Shown: positions 10,330 through 21,065, numbered from the stretch's first letter. The stretch is 64,000 nucleotides of DNA from Acanthosepion esculentum (GCA_964036315.1 OZ038487.1:51365719-51429718), one strand, 5' to 3'. Made by a program: numbers and translations. The notes: generated by a model not told the origin, from the letters alone.

Positions 10330-12290
10330 TAATTTTTTTTCTCCAACATTTGTGATATTCTTACCAACTTCTGCTGTGTGGAATTGTTTCTCTTTGAAAA
10401 GACTCTGGACATCCTAGCTCTCTGCAAAACTAATTTTAACTCATCAATCCCCTCCACCGATATCTTGATTCCTGGCTACATTCCTTCTCTTAGAAAGAAC
10501 TCTAATGTCCACATGCATGACCTGGTAGCTTATGTCCGCGAATATCTGCCACTGGCTAGTGACGTCTCTTTTGAATCTCCAGACCATTCTTACATGTGTC
10601 TCTGTCTCTTTCTACTTAACAGTCAGCTATCTCTTCTTTATCTACCATTCCCCTTCCTCTCAAAACTGTTGCATGCTAGATAGTATTTCTGATAATATAA
10701 ACAAGGTTGTCTCCCTAAACCCGTTTGCAAACATATTCGTGTTCGGTGAATTTAATGCCCACAATACCAAGTGGCTTAAATACACTGTCACTGACCTCAC
10801 TGGCATTCAAACCTTTAACTTCTCAATCACTCAATTTCTCATGCATGTGGTTGACTTTCCCTTGCATTTCCCCAGTAACCCTGATAGATACACTTCTCTT
10901 CTCAATATCCTTTTTACCTCTGTCCCTGACTCTTGTCATATTATGGAGTTCTGGACCCTTGGCAACTCTGATCATGCAGTAGTGTCTGTAAACATCTGTG
11001 ATTTCCTTTATGACATTCCTTAGAATGAAGTTTTTAATTATCCTGTTTAAAAATGCGTGTCGGAGCTCTTCTCTTGGGTGAAAACCGGCATCAGTGCTTT
11101 CATTCAAGCAAGGAAATACCAAGTTAAGCTGCATTCATCTCCTTGGTTCTCACCTGCATACAGTGACATGTCTTATTGTAACAGATATCTCTTTGTCCCT
11201 GCTCATGAGTGCAAACATGTCCTCACTGAAGTGATGTTACTGTTTGCTGATACAATGAAACAACATATAGCTAAGGCTACAGTATTACAGGATGATTGAT
11301 TTAATCCAATCATTCCTATCAAATCGTGTAATGAAAGTCATTCTGAATGAACTCACTTCCAGATACTTTCACATGAACGCAGGTGCCCCCCCCCCCAGGC
11401 TCAATCCTGGATCTTATTTCTGATCTTCATCAATAATCTTCCTGATGTCATCAGTTCCCAACTACTACTATTTACTCCTGTATCAACAGCAAATCAGTCA
11501 AAGCTGACAAAGTTAATCTGGCCACTGCTCTTGTAAAGGAACTCCAATCTGTGGTTAACTGGGGCAGGAAATGGCTTGTAAATTTTAATGCCTCCAAAAA
11601 TAAACTGCTCTCATCTAACCACCATAGAGAAACTTCCCTGCCCCTTATCAGCATGGCTGATGCTTGAGTCCTGGAGAATGTCTCACTGTACCTTTTCGGC
11701 CTCATGTTTTCAACTGACTTAAAGTCGAACACCTACATCTTGCATATTTACAACTCTACCATTCAGCTGTTCATTAAATACTGTTGCCATATCTGGTCTG
11801 GTGTTCCTGCTATTAATTGCGAGGTTCTTGAAAAAATCCAAAGAAGGATCTGCATTGTAATCGATCCTGACCTGGCATCTTGACTTCAGGCACTTTCTCA
11901 GAGATGTAATGTGGCTTCCATCTGTCTTTTCTACAAATATTATGATGGCGACTGCTCTGACAATCTTTTTTCCCTGGTGCTTCGACTACATGAATTTAAG
12001 TGTGCTACTAGATTGGGATCTAGGTCCCACCCTTTTATTGTTGAAATAGTTAAATGTAACTGCCACTTCTACTCCAACAGTTTCTTTTCTCACACTTCCC
12101 AACAGTAATTCGTTTACTTGCTTCCCCGACAACTCAAAAAATTTAAATGCAATGTCAATCGCCATTTTCTGTCGTCTTGAACCCTGTTCGTCTTTTATCC
12201 TTTCCTCAATCTCCACTATACCCAGTCTTTCTTCTCACTTTCACTCTCTGTAATCTTTTGCGGTATTCCTGTCTTGCTTTGGGTGAAATG
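10330..12290 (+). mobile_element. LINE-A, longest copy: endonuclease plus C-terminal part, RT core deleted
   Basis: An APE-type endonuclease is readable in two frames (10378-11023): TLDILALCKTNFN, FGEFNAHNTKWL and GNSDHAVVSVNI, the last being the Ser-Asp-His catalytic motif. A linker follows at 11057-11299 (WVKTGISAFIQARKYQVKLH, SSPWFSPA). The frame then jumps near 11300 to the RT palm end: NAG, a run of 11 C replacing the PQGS codons, then LIFINNLPD. Thumb (VVNWGRKWLVNFNAS, LYLFGLMFSTDLKSN) and C-terminus (LLYKYY..FSNSF) come next. Tail ends at ttgggtgaaatgataaaa near 12290. It lacks most of the RT, including the YADD site, so it is dead. Confidence 0.85.
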
Positions 12291-12399
12291 ATAAAAGAAG
12301 AAAAAGAGAAAAGGTATTTGCATAAAAGTCACTTTAAGGAACTCAACTGGAATTTTAACTTGACTTGCCAATTTCTCATTTTGAGCCAATAACCATTAC

Positions 12400-12935
12400 A
12401 GAAAACTGAAAGTGCAACACAATGGGATAGTGAAAAATGCTTTCCAAAGGCTAAGGAAAGTATTAAGAATTAGAAAGATTTCATTAGAAACAAAGAAAAG
12501 AGTGCTAAACTGTTATGTAATAATTAGTCCTTCTATTTGGCAGTTAATGGTGGACAATCTCCTTATGGATGAAGATGCAACTTGAAGCAACAGAAATCTG
12601 GTTCTGCAGAAGGATGTTGAAAATACCATGTGAGCAACAACAAAGTTATAGTGACAATAGAAACAAAAAACACACTTATACTTAACAACAAGAAGAGAAA
12701 GATAAAATTTCTTGAGTACATAATGAGGAAAGAGGGCTTGGAAAAATTGATACTTACAGGACAGATTTTAGGCAAAAGAGACAGGAGGAAAACAATTGGT
12801 ACCTGGTGAGCTTGAGGGAATGAATGGCAGAGCAGATTTTGAGAGAGATATAGAAAAGACAATATTTATTGAGAGCTACAATGAACAAGAAGTTGTGGAG
12901 AACCATGATTATGAATGTCCTGAAGGGAGATGGCA
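12400..12935 (+). mobile_element. LINE-B C-terminal relic
   Basis: The frame-broken translation gives LRIRKISLETKKRVLNCYVII, then MKMQLEATEIWFCRRMLKIPC. After indels come IKFLEYIMRKEGLEKLILTG and an ending VVENHDYECPEG. This is the same protein tail as at 41412-41865 and 57595-58955. It is interrupted by several stops and ends at a (CA)n(TA)n tract. Confidence 0.75.
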
Positions 12936-12939
12936 CATT

Positions 12940-12989
<50 letters not shown>
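12940..12989. repeat. (CA)n(TA)n microsatellite
   Basis: It joins the 3' end of a plus-strand LINE-B to the 3' end of a minus-strand LINE-A, so both elements end at it. Confidence 0.9.
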
Positions 12990-12992
<3 letters not shown>

Positions 12993-13825
12993 AATCATTT
13001 CACCCCAAGCAAGACAATAATGCCACAAAGAGTCAAGGAATTACTGAGTGTAATAGTATATAAAAAATACAAAAGAGAACAATAAAAGAACAAGAATTAA
13101 AAAGACAGAAGATAACCGAATTGAAACTGAATTTAAATTTTTGATGATCAAAATTAACTGGGACGCCAGAATAGAGTTTCAAAAGCAAAGAGTGCAACAG
13201 AAGAAACTGTTAGCATAGAACTTATGGTTACTTCTAGACATTTTAACTGTAAAATGATGAGACCTTGCCACCAATCTAGTACTGTCTACGTACCACAAAG
13301 GAAAGTTTGTGTTATAATTACCATGAAAGTATTTATAAAAATGGCACAGGGAAGCAACATTATGGCAGTGGGAAAGTGACTGAAGCCGAGATGCCAGGTC
13401 GGGACCAATGACATTGCAGATACTTCTTTGGATTTTATCAAGACTCTCTAAATATATAGCAGGTGCACCAGCCAGATGTGGTAGCAATATTCAAAACAAG
13501 GATGAATGATAAACTTATAAATGCGTAAGATAAGATTCCGGAGAGAAAAATTGTCTATCATGACAGAGTGAACCTATTTTCCTAGCAGTAGACCTAGCAA
13601 TTGATTCAATATAATCTTTCCACTTCATGTCTGCAGAAAACACTAACCCAAGAAGATGCAATAAGTCACTCTCTTGGAGGTTAGCATTAGCCATACTGAT
13701 GGAAGGTAAAAAGGAGTCTCTCAGATGACTGATAGAGAGCAGTTTCATTTTGAAGGCATTACAATTAAGAAGCCATTCTCTATCCTAACAGCCAATTGTA
13801 GGTCAACTACCAAATTAACCCTATT
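12990..13825 (-). mobile_element. LINE-A 3' half relic
   Basis: Reverse-strand frames at 13515-13748 and 13179-13487 read SHLRDSFLPSISMANANLQ, SDLLHLLGLVFSADMKWKDY, ARSTARKIGSL, then IQRSICNVIGPDLASRLQSL and KMSRSNHKFYANSFF. These are the RT thumb and C-terminal region of LINE-A. The 3' tail (caagcaagacaat, then aatcatttcacccc at the element end) lies at 12990 and abuts (TA)n. It has frameshifts and no endonuclease or palm. Confidence 0.85.
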
Positions 13826-13847
13826 GAACTGATAAGATTAGAGAGTG

Positions 13848-13915
13848 TTTGTTTAGCAGCATATCAACTCATTATGGGTCATTATGGGTCATTTAATGCC
13901 AAAATTTAATGTGGT
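13848..13915 (-). mobile_element. truncated 3' end of minisatellite retroposon
   Basis: tgtttgtttagcagcatatc, catttaatgcc and a duplicated attatgggtc word match the 3' end of the element at 24699-25300 (there gtttggggttttatggcatatc). Confidence 0.5.
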
Positions 13916-14180
13916 GGGCATTAATAATTTCTTTTACAAAAATATATTGCTGGTAATTTTACTATAAAAATGTATTTTTATATTTTCATGGAGTTTTGAC
14001 CCCAGTTTGGGAGGTTAACTATTTGCCCATAGCTGGAAAACTAACAGGTGCTACCATGCCAGGTCAGGTTGAACCTGGGAACAACAGCAATTAAGAGATG
14101 TTTCCATGCTCCTCAAAACCTCCAGATCAGAGGCCTTAAAGCCAGATATTGTTTATCATCATACCCAAGACAAGTTTAGA
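13916..14180. other. unassigned
   Basis: Nothing recognised. Confidence 0.5.
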
Positions 14181-14182
14181 GC

Positions 14183-14187
<5 letters not shown>

Positions 14188-14221
<34 letters not shown>
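14188..14221. repeat. (GA)n microsatellite
   Basis: About 34 bp of GA. Confidence 0.95.
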
Positions 14222-14224
<3 letters not shown>

Positions 14225-14504
14225 AATGAAGAGGTGAGTAAGCTTCAAAGATACTTCTAAAATTTTCTTTTGTGCCTCCTGTATACATTTGAATTTCTTG
14301 TAATGTATTTTCACAATCATTTATTTTTAAAAATTAGTATTGACTGAAATTTTCAACATAAAAGTCACTGACATTCGAAAATCAAGCAAACTGGACAAAA
14401 AGAAAGAAAAAAAAATTGATAGGATCAAACTGAATTCTATTTATTTTCTGTTAGAATTTCTGGTAGAGGAGTTATCATTAATTACATTATTTACATTTGG
14501 ACTA

Positions 14505-14845
14505 ACATTTTCATTTTTTTTATTATCACAATGTTTTGGCCACTGTGATCTTCGGCCTGCTTCAGGTATCTGTTGATCTGGGGATCCTTCACAGAATTTT
14601 GAACTGAATACTTTATTTAATTTACTGGAATAGATATTCCCCCTTTGCTCTGTTCATGTTTAGAAATATCTTGTCTTGTTCTTATTTAGTATTGTTCAGT
14701 TATTGTTTGCTCTGTTTCTACTGAGTCTAAGTATGCACTACCAATACCAGGGTTTGAACACAGAATTACTATGTCACCAAATTCATAAACCCATGATTTA
14801 ATCCACTATACCATGAGACAATTTTGTACTTGTATACTTAAACCT
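14505..14845 (-). mobile_element. tRNA-derived SINE-like element with hammerhead-like middle
   Basis: The reverse strand has an A-box-like stretch (tcatggtatagtggatta) and a B box (tgtgttcaaaccctgg) near 14745-14830. Downstream comes ctgaagcaggcc...ggccaaaac near 14525-14560, in which a GGCC/GGCC helix sits between hammerhead-like core words, with A9 and G12 changed. The layout is the same as in the elements at 27481-27885 and 28255-28610. Confidence 0.55.
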
Positions 14846-14984
14846 AATGTATATGATTTGTATTTAATTGGTCAACAGAATATTCTTCTTCTATATGGTC
14901 TGGTGATTATGGCTCTCCACGATTTCCTGTTTTTGTAGCTATTTTTGTAGAAAAATGATAAAGACACATCATCACAAAATGAGA

Positions 14985-15422
14985 AACAAGTGACAACACC
15001 AAAACCAGGATTGTTTCTACAGAATAGGAAAGTTGTTATCCATTACAACCTACTGAGACATGGAAGGACCATTATGCAGACATTTATTACCAGCAACTTT
15101 GATTTGGTAAACAAAGCATTACATAGTCAGTATCCTACTATTAGGACAGGAGTTTCTTCAACATCCTCTATACTTACCTAATGAGACAATTTATGTTAAG
15201 ATTTTTATTTATTTCTGTCACTATAACATTTCATCATTGTCAGAACATTCAAAAACATAAAATTTGAAAACAGTCTGTCAAAAATGTTTTCCAGGGGGAA
15301 AATCCAGACTTTTTTAAAACTGTGGAACCAAGAACCTTTAAGCTAAAGAGTATATTTATACAAGACAATGTTCCATCACATTCTTGTTGTAATTTCTTCC
15401 CTCTTTTCATTTCATATTTGCC
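14985..15422 (+). pseudogene. mariner-like transposase relic, unit A (5' part)
   Basis: A 63-codon frame reads KPGLFLQNRKVVIHYNLLRH, then GRTIMQTFITSNFDLVNKAL. This matches the part of mariner transposases with the second catalytic Asp region (IHYELL..GKTI). Further on IFIQDNVPSHS corresponds to the QDNAPxH motif of the DDE/D triad. The copy is decayed and is interrupted at 15422 by a 994-bp retroposon. Confidence 0.65.
15412..15422 (+). repeat. target site duplication, left (tcatatttgcc)
   Basis: The same 11 bases recur at 16417-16427 on the other side of the retroposon. Confidence 0.8.
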
Positions 15423-16416
15423 ATGTCCTGGGTACGACTATAAACTACATCCGCGTCCTGGGTATGACGATAAACTACATCGGCGTCCTGGGTATGACGA
15501 TAAACTACGTCCAACCAAAAGGCCGTCGATCCGATCAATTGGCTGGTCATGTCATGCCCCATCACATCTAACCCATTCCAAAATAACTACAACTTACAAT
15601 TAACTTTCCCTCCCAAACCCTACACTAAATATACTAACACCTTACCCCTAAAATGTGATGGGAAACAATGATGTTGCCAGCTATACGTTTTTGAAACAAT
15701 GATGTTGCCAGGGATACATTTTTTTGAAACAATGATGTTGCCATCTATTCGTTTTTGAAACAGTTGCCAGCTATACGTTTTTGAAACAATGATGTTGCCA
15801 GGGATACATTTTTTTTAAACAATGATGTTGCTAGCTATACGTTTTTGAAACAGTTGCCAGCCATACGTTTTTGAAACAATGATGTTGCCAGCTATACGTT
15901 CTTGAAACAATGATGTTGCCAGGGATACATTTTTTGAAACAATGATGTTGCCAGCTATACGTTTTTGAAACAATGATGTTGCCAGGGATACATTTTTTTG
16001 AAACAATGATGTTGCCATCTATTCGTTTTTGAAACAGTTGCCAGCTATACGTTTTTGAAACAATGATGTTGCCAGGGATACATTTTTTTTAAACAATGAT
16101 GTTGCTAGCTATACGTTTTTGAAACAGTTGCCAGCCATACGTTTTTGAAACAATGATGTTTCCAGCTATACGTTCTTGAAACAATGATGTTGCCAGGGAT
16201 ACATTTTTTGAAACAATGATGTTGCCAGCTATACGTTTTTGAAACAATGATGTTGCCAGGGATACATTTTTTTGAAACAGTTGCCAGCTATACGTTTTTG
16301 AAACAATGATGTTGCCAACTATACGTTTTTGAAATATCTAGTAAATACTGGATCTGGCATTAAATAACCCATAGTGGTTGATATGCCATAAAACCCCAAA
16401 CAAACAAACAAACAAA
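15423..16416 (+). mobile_element. retroposon with internal minisatellite, copy 1
   Basis: Bounded by an 11-bp direct repeat. Its 5' end carries three roughly 31-bp repeats of tcctgggtaygacgataaac. The middle is the ~31-bp minisatellite, and the 3' end closes with gccataaaacccc and (AAAC)n. The second copy at 24699-25300, in opposite orientation, has the same two ends and its own 10-bp duplication. The (AAAC)n tail and 10-11 bp duplications fit target-primed retroposition by a LINE. No frame is shared. A truncated third copy is at 13848-13915. Confidence 0.8.
15660..16335 (+). repeat. 31-bp minisatellite (gaaacaatgatgttgccagc...)
   Basis: About 22 units, most 31 bp with some 26-bp forms that lack the aatgatg segment. 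The copy number differs from the second element (about 10 units at 24783-25092). Confidence 0.9.
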
Positions 16417-17130
16417 TCATATTTGCCTTCCTTCTGTTGGACTGAACAAAAACTGAAGATGATTACATTGATAAACAAAGCATTATATCAAAAGTATCCT
16501 AGTTTGGTAGACAGAGAAAGTGTTATTATCTCCAGTATGAAAATGCAAGAATACACACTGTGAAAGAAACTCTAGAAAAAATAAGATTATTAAGATAGAA
16601 GGTTCTTCAACATCCTCTGTACACAACAAATTTAGCCCCTAAAGGTTTTCATTTATCTCAGTTACTATAACATTCCGTCAGTGTCAGAACATTCGGAAAC
16701 AAAGAATTTTAAAACAGTCTTTCAAAAATATTTTTCAGGGGACATCCAGATTTCTTTGAACCAAGAACCTTTAAGCTGATGAGTATTTTCATACAAGACA
16801 ACATTCCATCACATTCCTGTTCTTGAAACAATTTATATTAAATTGAGACAGCCTTTCTTGTGTAAAAAAACGGAATGGTTGTTAGGTATCAGTCTGATCT
16901 GTTTATAAATCTACCTGTGTAGATATATTATGGATAGGTGTGTATTTCTTTAGCCAGTTGGCACAGTATTTTAATTCCTTAACTGAGCTCTGAAGTGTGA
17001 GCAACAAAAACAGGTCAGCTGATTCTCTAATTTCTTCCTCTTTTCATTTCATATTTATGTTCCTATTGGGCTGAAGTCGTCAAAATCAAAGGAGATTACA
17101 TTGTTTTATAAATAATATTTAAGGAAAAAT
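16417..17130 (+). pseudogene. mariner-like transposase relic, end of unit A and unit B
   Basis: Directly after the right target duplication the interrupted unit A resumes (ccttccttctgttgg). Unit B then repeats the same sequence: LINKALYQKYPSL, then words at 16650-16840 that parallel 15220-15400 (gtcagaacattc, aaccaagaacctttaagctg, acaagacaa). Unit B has its own insertion of roughly 200 bp at about 16826-17030 before it resumes with cctcttttcatttcatattt. Confidence 0.6.
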
Positions 17131-17238
17131 ATGTTGGGATCTCTGAGGATAAGGGGAGACCATAAATCAAATTACTTTATCTCATCTGATGACCAGACTG
17201 CAGAGAGTGTCTGTCTGCCTGTTTGTTTATTTGTTTCA

Positions 17239-17260
17239 TATATATATATATATATATATT
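17239..17260. repeat. short (TA)n
   Basis: About 22 bp of TA. Confidence 0.9.
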
Positions 17261-17454
17261 TCAAAATTTTATTTGGCCTATATTGTCTGAGGATATTGAA
17301 ATTTTAAAACCAAGGTAGCGTGATTGGATGTCTCCTAATTTTTTAAATTTATAAGCTTTGCATGTTAAACTCTTATTTCCTTTATATGTGCATTGAGCAC
17401 TTATAAATACAACTGTTTCCTGGTTTAATTTAACTCTGACCAATAACTGTTTTA

Positions 17455-17563
<109 letters not shown>

Positions 17564-17614
17564 GTTGTAATTTTTGCTAATCCTTGTTGCCAAAATGTTG
17601 TTACCTAGGGAAAG

Positions 17615-17830
17615 TTACTGAATAGAATAATAAAGTGAAGGTTGGTAATGAACGATAATACTTAGGACAAGAACAAGACATATACACAGTGGTGCACAGA
17701 AGAAGTAGTTAACTGGTAAAAGACCATGTACAGTATTCACTGCTGTATTCATGGGAATGGGGCCATACCCATTATCATCCATAGGTATGCTACAACAACA
17801 TATTAGAGCCATTTGGTGTCTGTTGGATTT
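17615..17830. repeat. repeat family R4, copy 1
   Basis: catacccattatcatccataggtatg-like words and their setting match 51890-52085. The family is unknown. Confidence 0.4.
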
Positions 17831-18094
17831 TAAATCAGTTGACTGAAATTAGAGAGTGATTTTTAAGCATATAGATACATACACACCCACCTAGGTATAT
17901 ACAGCCTTTTACTATCTAAACTAAGCTCTTGGTAAAAATGTAGCTTTTCCACTTTGTCTCATTATCTTCCTTTTTGTTTTGGATAATATTATACATCCTA
18001 CAAACACACAATATAATACATCCTACAAACACAAATAACATTTAAATGAATTTAAGTTGTATTTCTGATAAAAGGTAATTTCTTTTCGAACACA

Positions 18095-18100
<6 letters not shown>

Positions 18101-18141
<41 letters not shown>
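18101..18141. repeat. (TA)n microsatellite
   Basis: About 40 bp TA at the left edge of a foldback. Confidence 0.95.
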
Positions 18142-18144
<3 letters not shown>

Positions 18145-18149
18145 CACAA

Positions 18150-18373
18150 ATTTAAAAGAACAAAGAATAAAATTTCAACATTCAAAACATTCATTTAAAA
18201 CAGGAATCAATACAAAAGTAGAGCAATCAATATATATTATACACTGTTACATTAGAACATGTAAGTATCCAATACAAAATTGTACATTTCATCTGAAGAG
18301 ACATTTTATTTCAAACATTGAAAAAAAAAGGACAATTTTGTAGTGGATACTTACATGTTCTAATGAAACAGTG

Positions 18374-18380
<7 letters not shown>
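18150..18380. mobile_element. foldback element between (TA)n tracts
   Basis: Arms at about 18231-18270 and 18342-18380 are inverted copies (atacactgttacattagaac against gttctaatgaaacagtgtat). They have a 70-bp loop, and (TA)n lies on both sides. Confidence 0.7.
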
Positions 18381-18415
<35 letters not shown>

Positions 18416-18445
18416 TAAACTAAATAACACACACACACACACACT
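18380..18445. repeat. (TA)n and (CA)n microsatellites
   Basis: TA 18379-18410, CA about 18428-18444. Confidence 0.9.
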
Positions 18446-18639
18446 TACCATCCCCTCTCCAGGTACCAATAAAACTGCTGAACTGACTGTGGGAAAGGAA
18501 ACTAGCATGAATCCATCCAGCTCTTATCTCAAATGACAACTTAAAAGAGACTGTTTGACCAACACAAGGAATGTTAATAAACTCATGTTAAAAAGATAAA
18601 AAAACAAATAAAAAAACAAATGAAAACTACAGACAAAAG

Positions 18640-18843
18640 TTCATTTTCTCCATCAAGACATTAATTTCTGTAGTTTACTGCTACCAGCAAGGAGAAACAT
18701 TTTTTTCTCCCGATGATGGCCATGTTGGCCGAAACTAGTCGAGGAATCTAAATGAAATAATAATAATAAAAACATAAGAATATTAATCTACAACCCAGTA
18801 TGTCTGAAGATTTTAATTGATTTTTTTAATAATTTTTATCGTT

Positions 18844-18845
<2 letters not shown>
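18640..18845 (+). mobile_element. 3' end of a PLE-type element ending in (TA)n
   Basis: It contains a hammerhead-like motif (18700-18750) followed by about 100 bp and then the (TA)n at 18848. No coding part is left. Confidence 0.45.
18700..18750 (+). ncRNA. hammerhead-like motif with one core change
   Basis: CCGATGA (18710-18716, U4 changed to C) is followed by helix II GGCC-atgtt-GGCC, GAAA (18731-18734), helix III AC-ua-GU and C at the cleavage position. GAGGAA pairs with TTTCTC upstream as helix I. The layout is complete but the U4 change should disable it. Confidence 0.6.

Positions 18846-18847
<2 letters not shown>

Positions 18848-18920
<73 letters not shown>
18848..18920. repeat. (TA)n microsatellite
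   Basis: About 72 bp of TA. Confidence 0.95.
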
Positions 18921-18925
<5 letters not shown>

Positions 18926-19381
18926 GTTCTTGAAACTAAATCTTTATAATTTCATTGTTACATTATATATATAAGTGTCTACCTTTTTTTTGATATGTTG
19001 CACCTGCACACATAGTATTTAGGAACAAACTTTGTTGATGTTTTAATAATAAATCATGTTACCCAAGATAGCTTATTTTGATTTCTATCTTTGAATGTTC
19101 ATCATATCCAAAGTTATATACACAACTTTTTCTTTTCACTTTGGATTATTTACACTCATTTATTTTTATTTTTGTCTTATATGCATGCATTCACATTGGG
19201 AATATTGCCAGATAAAAATAACCTTTATTTATAGCAGATGACCTTTTATATTTGCATTTATATATGTGCATATGTGACTATAATTTCATACTTGTACACA
19301 TACTAGGTTACCCATGCTAGCAAATAAATGACAGCATATATGAAACTGCTCTGAATGTTATTGTTTCTGTGTTTTTTAATG
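18921..19381. other. unassigned AT-rich DNA
   Basis: Nothing recognised. Confidence 0.5.
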
Positions 19382-19500
19382 GCTTACAGACACATCACAT
19401 TAAAACACTAGTACCCATACAATCACAAAAATTAAGCAATATTGAACCTGGTCAGTATCTTGATGGGTGACTGCTTGGGAATACTGGTTGCTGTAAACTT
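19382..19500 (+). pseudogene. 5S rRNA pseudogene or 5S-derived retroposon head
   Basis: The 119-nt block starts gcttacagacacatcacatt and ends ctgtaaactt, so the ends still pair as 5S helix I. The 3' half is close to animal 5S rRNA: attaagcaatattgaacctg, gtcagtatcttgatgggtga, then ctgcttgggaatactggttg. These cover the internal control region end, helix IV and helix V. The A-box half (19420-19432) is decayed. The length equals that of a normal 5S gene. It may be a dispersed pseudogene or the head of a 5S-type SINE; the sequence 3' of it (to about 19550) is not recognised. Confidence 0.85.
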
Positions 19501-20000
19501 AGATGTGTTGGTGCTGTAATGGATAACGTTTCAGAATTGTTGCATTTTCTATATTCACTTATGTATAAATACCATTGAAAAAGGTAGTAATCAACCTCTT
19601 CTTTTCATAGTTATGGATTAATTAGTAAGATTTATATCAGAAAAATATTTGATTTGTCATATGACAGGAAATACAGTATATACATACTGATAATATTATT
19701 TTTCAGATGCAAATAATTCTCTGCTGATACATTCTTATATATTCTGTACATATATAATCATGCAGTTAAATATATATCCTGACAGATACACTAAGGTACA
19801 CTGCATACATTTTGTATTAGGGTAAAATAGAGATACTTATCTAAAAGCATGATGTTATATGACCTTGTATAAAATTAATCTGAAACAAGTAGAAACATCA
19901 AAATATCTACCTAACCAAATACAGACATAGTCACAAGACATGATTATATTTAAATATATTCATTCATAACAAAGCTTAAAAAACTTTTATATATTAATAA
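19501..20000. other. unassigned AT-rich DNA
   Basis: Nothing recognised. Confidence 0.5.
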
Positions 20001-20007
20001 ATATACA

Positions 20008-20154
20008 TGTATTTCCTCGCCAGTAGCACAACTCAAAGTTTCGTTTGCAATGCAATCTTTAGGTGCAGAGTTAAGACTGACTGTTGTTTTACTGTCCTAA
20101 TTCAACACCTGAAGATTGCAATGTTCATGAAACTCTGTGTTGTGCTACCAGTAA

Positions 20155-20160
<6 letters not shown>
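20008..20160. mobile_element. foldback element FB3, both arms present
   Basis: Left arm (20020-20075: ccagtagcacaactcaaag, ttgcaatgcaatctttaggtg) is the inverse of the right arm (20105-20158: cacctgaagattgcaatg, tgtgttgtgctaccagtaag). The loop is about 30 bp. Single-arm relatives are at 20430-20490 and 21062-21157. The right side runs into (TA)n. Confidence 0.75.

Positions 20161-20208
<48 letters not shown>
20156..20208. repeat. (TA)n microsatellite
   Basis: About 50 bp TA between FB3 and the tail of the hammerhead SINE. Confidence 0.95.
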
Positions 20209-20210
<2 letters not shown>

Positions 20211-20262
20211 CATCCACAGACAGATTGTTTCACTGTTTCACAGCTCATCAGTGTGGCTAGAC
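20209..20262 (-). ncRNA. hammerhead ribozyme in SINE copy 1
   Basis: Helix I is CCACA/UGUGG plus GUC/GAC beyond an internal loop. The core CUGAUGA is intact, helix II is GCUGU/ACAGU (one G-U pair), GAAA is intact, helix III is ACA-auc-UGU, and C stands at the cleavage position. All conserved core residues are present. It ends 1-2 bp before (TA)n. Confidence 0.75.
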
Positions 20263-20430
20263 GTCCGGTTGCCTCTAGCTAGGATCGAAACCCGACTGAA
20301 TTTGCGTCAGTCTGAACTTCTCCTGCTAAGTCGTCAGCGTATGGTACTGAATGAAGGTGAATTTTAGCGTTTTTATTTTTAGACTCGGATAAACACACGG
20401 TGACTGAGAGTGACTCAATACTGTCGAAGA
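20209..20430 (-). mobile_element. hammerhead SINE (SINE family 1), copy 1
   Basis: Read on the reverse strand: a leader shared with 40797-41005, then a tRNA-like part with an A-box-like stretch near 20310-20345 and a B box (gggtttcgatcctagc, about 20278-20293). A conserved piece (gtctagccaca) follows, then a hammerhead ribozyme and finally (TA)n. The layout is that of a tRNA-derived SINE whose 3' end is a ribozyme. Copies are at 37236-37380 and 40797-41005. Confidence 0.75.
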
Positions 20431-20485
20431 AGAATTTCATACACAATGCAATTTTCAGGTGCTGGTCTGAGACTGATTCAATGTG

Positions 20486-20491
<6 letters not shown>
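20430..20491 (+). repeat. FB3 single arm
   Basis: ttcatacacaatgcaatttt and caggtgctggtctgagactg match 21100-21150, and end at (TA)n 20492-20523. Confidence 0.6.

Positions 20492-20523
<32 letters not shown>
20492..20523. repeat. (TA)n microsatellite
   Basis: About 32 bp. Confidence 0.95.
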
Positions 20524-20524
<1 letters not shown>

Positions 20525-20564
20525 CTGGTATGTAATGGGATTAAAGCATGAAACCTAAAACTGT

Positions 20565-20656
20565 GGCCAGTCCATTTTAATATATTTACATACACTCTAT
20601 CCCTGATATTGAGCAATTTTAGCACTAAATATAGCATATATTAAAACTATTTTATC

Positions 20657-20660
<4 letters not shown>
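20565..20660 (+). mobile_element. FB1 copy 2 (right part only)
   Basis: tccattttaatatatttaca, cactctatccctgatattga and taaatatagcatatattaaa follow the FB1 order and end in (TA)n. The foldback arm and ribozyme part are missing. Confidence 0.65.

Positions 20661-20705
<45 letters not shown>
20660..20705. repeat. (TA)n microsatellite
   Basis: About 45 bp. Confidence 0.95.
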
Positions 20706-20709
<4 letters not shown>

Positions 20710-20865
20710 ACTCTGATTTAAAAATATATATCATACAAATAGTAGGTATGTGATTGAGAAAGACAGACACTTTATATATAAGAGTTATTCCATCAATAAA
20801 CATGTTATTAGTTTGAAAAGGTTCTTTTCTCAACACAAAGCATGTCACTTATAAGTTTTTGTGGA

Positions 20866-20873
<8 letters not shown>

Positions 20874-20919
<46 letters not shown>

Positions 20920-21010
20920 GTGGTATGTATGCATGTATATTTAGTGAATGGATAAATAAAAGTACAATTACTTATCTGCTGACTCAAAACTTTGCAGACA
21001 TAATTCTACT

Positions 21011-21065
<55 letters not shown>

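Noticed and set aside
15815..16018. 67-codon minus frame with repeated NIIVSK
   Set aside because: Translation of the 31-bp minisatellite.
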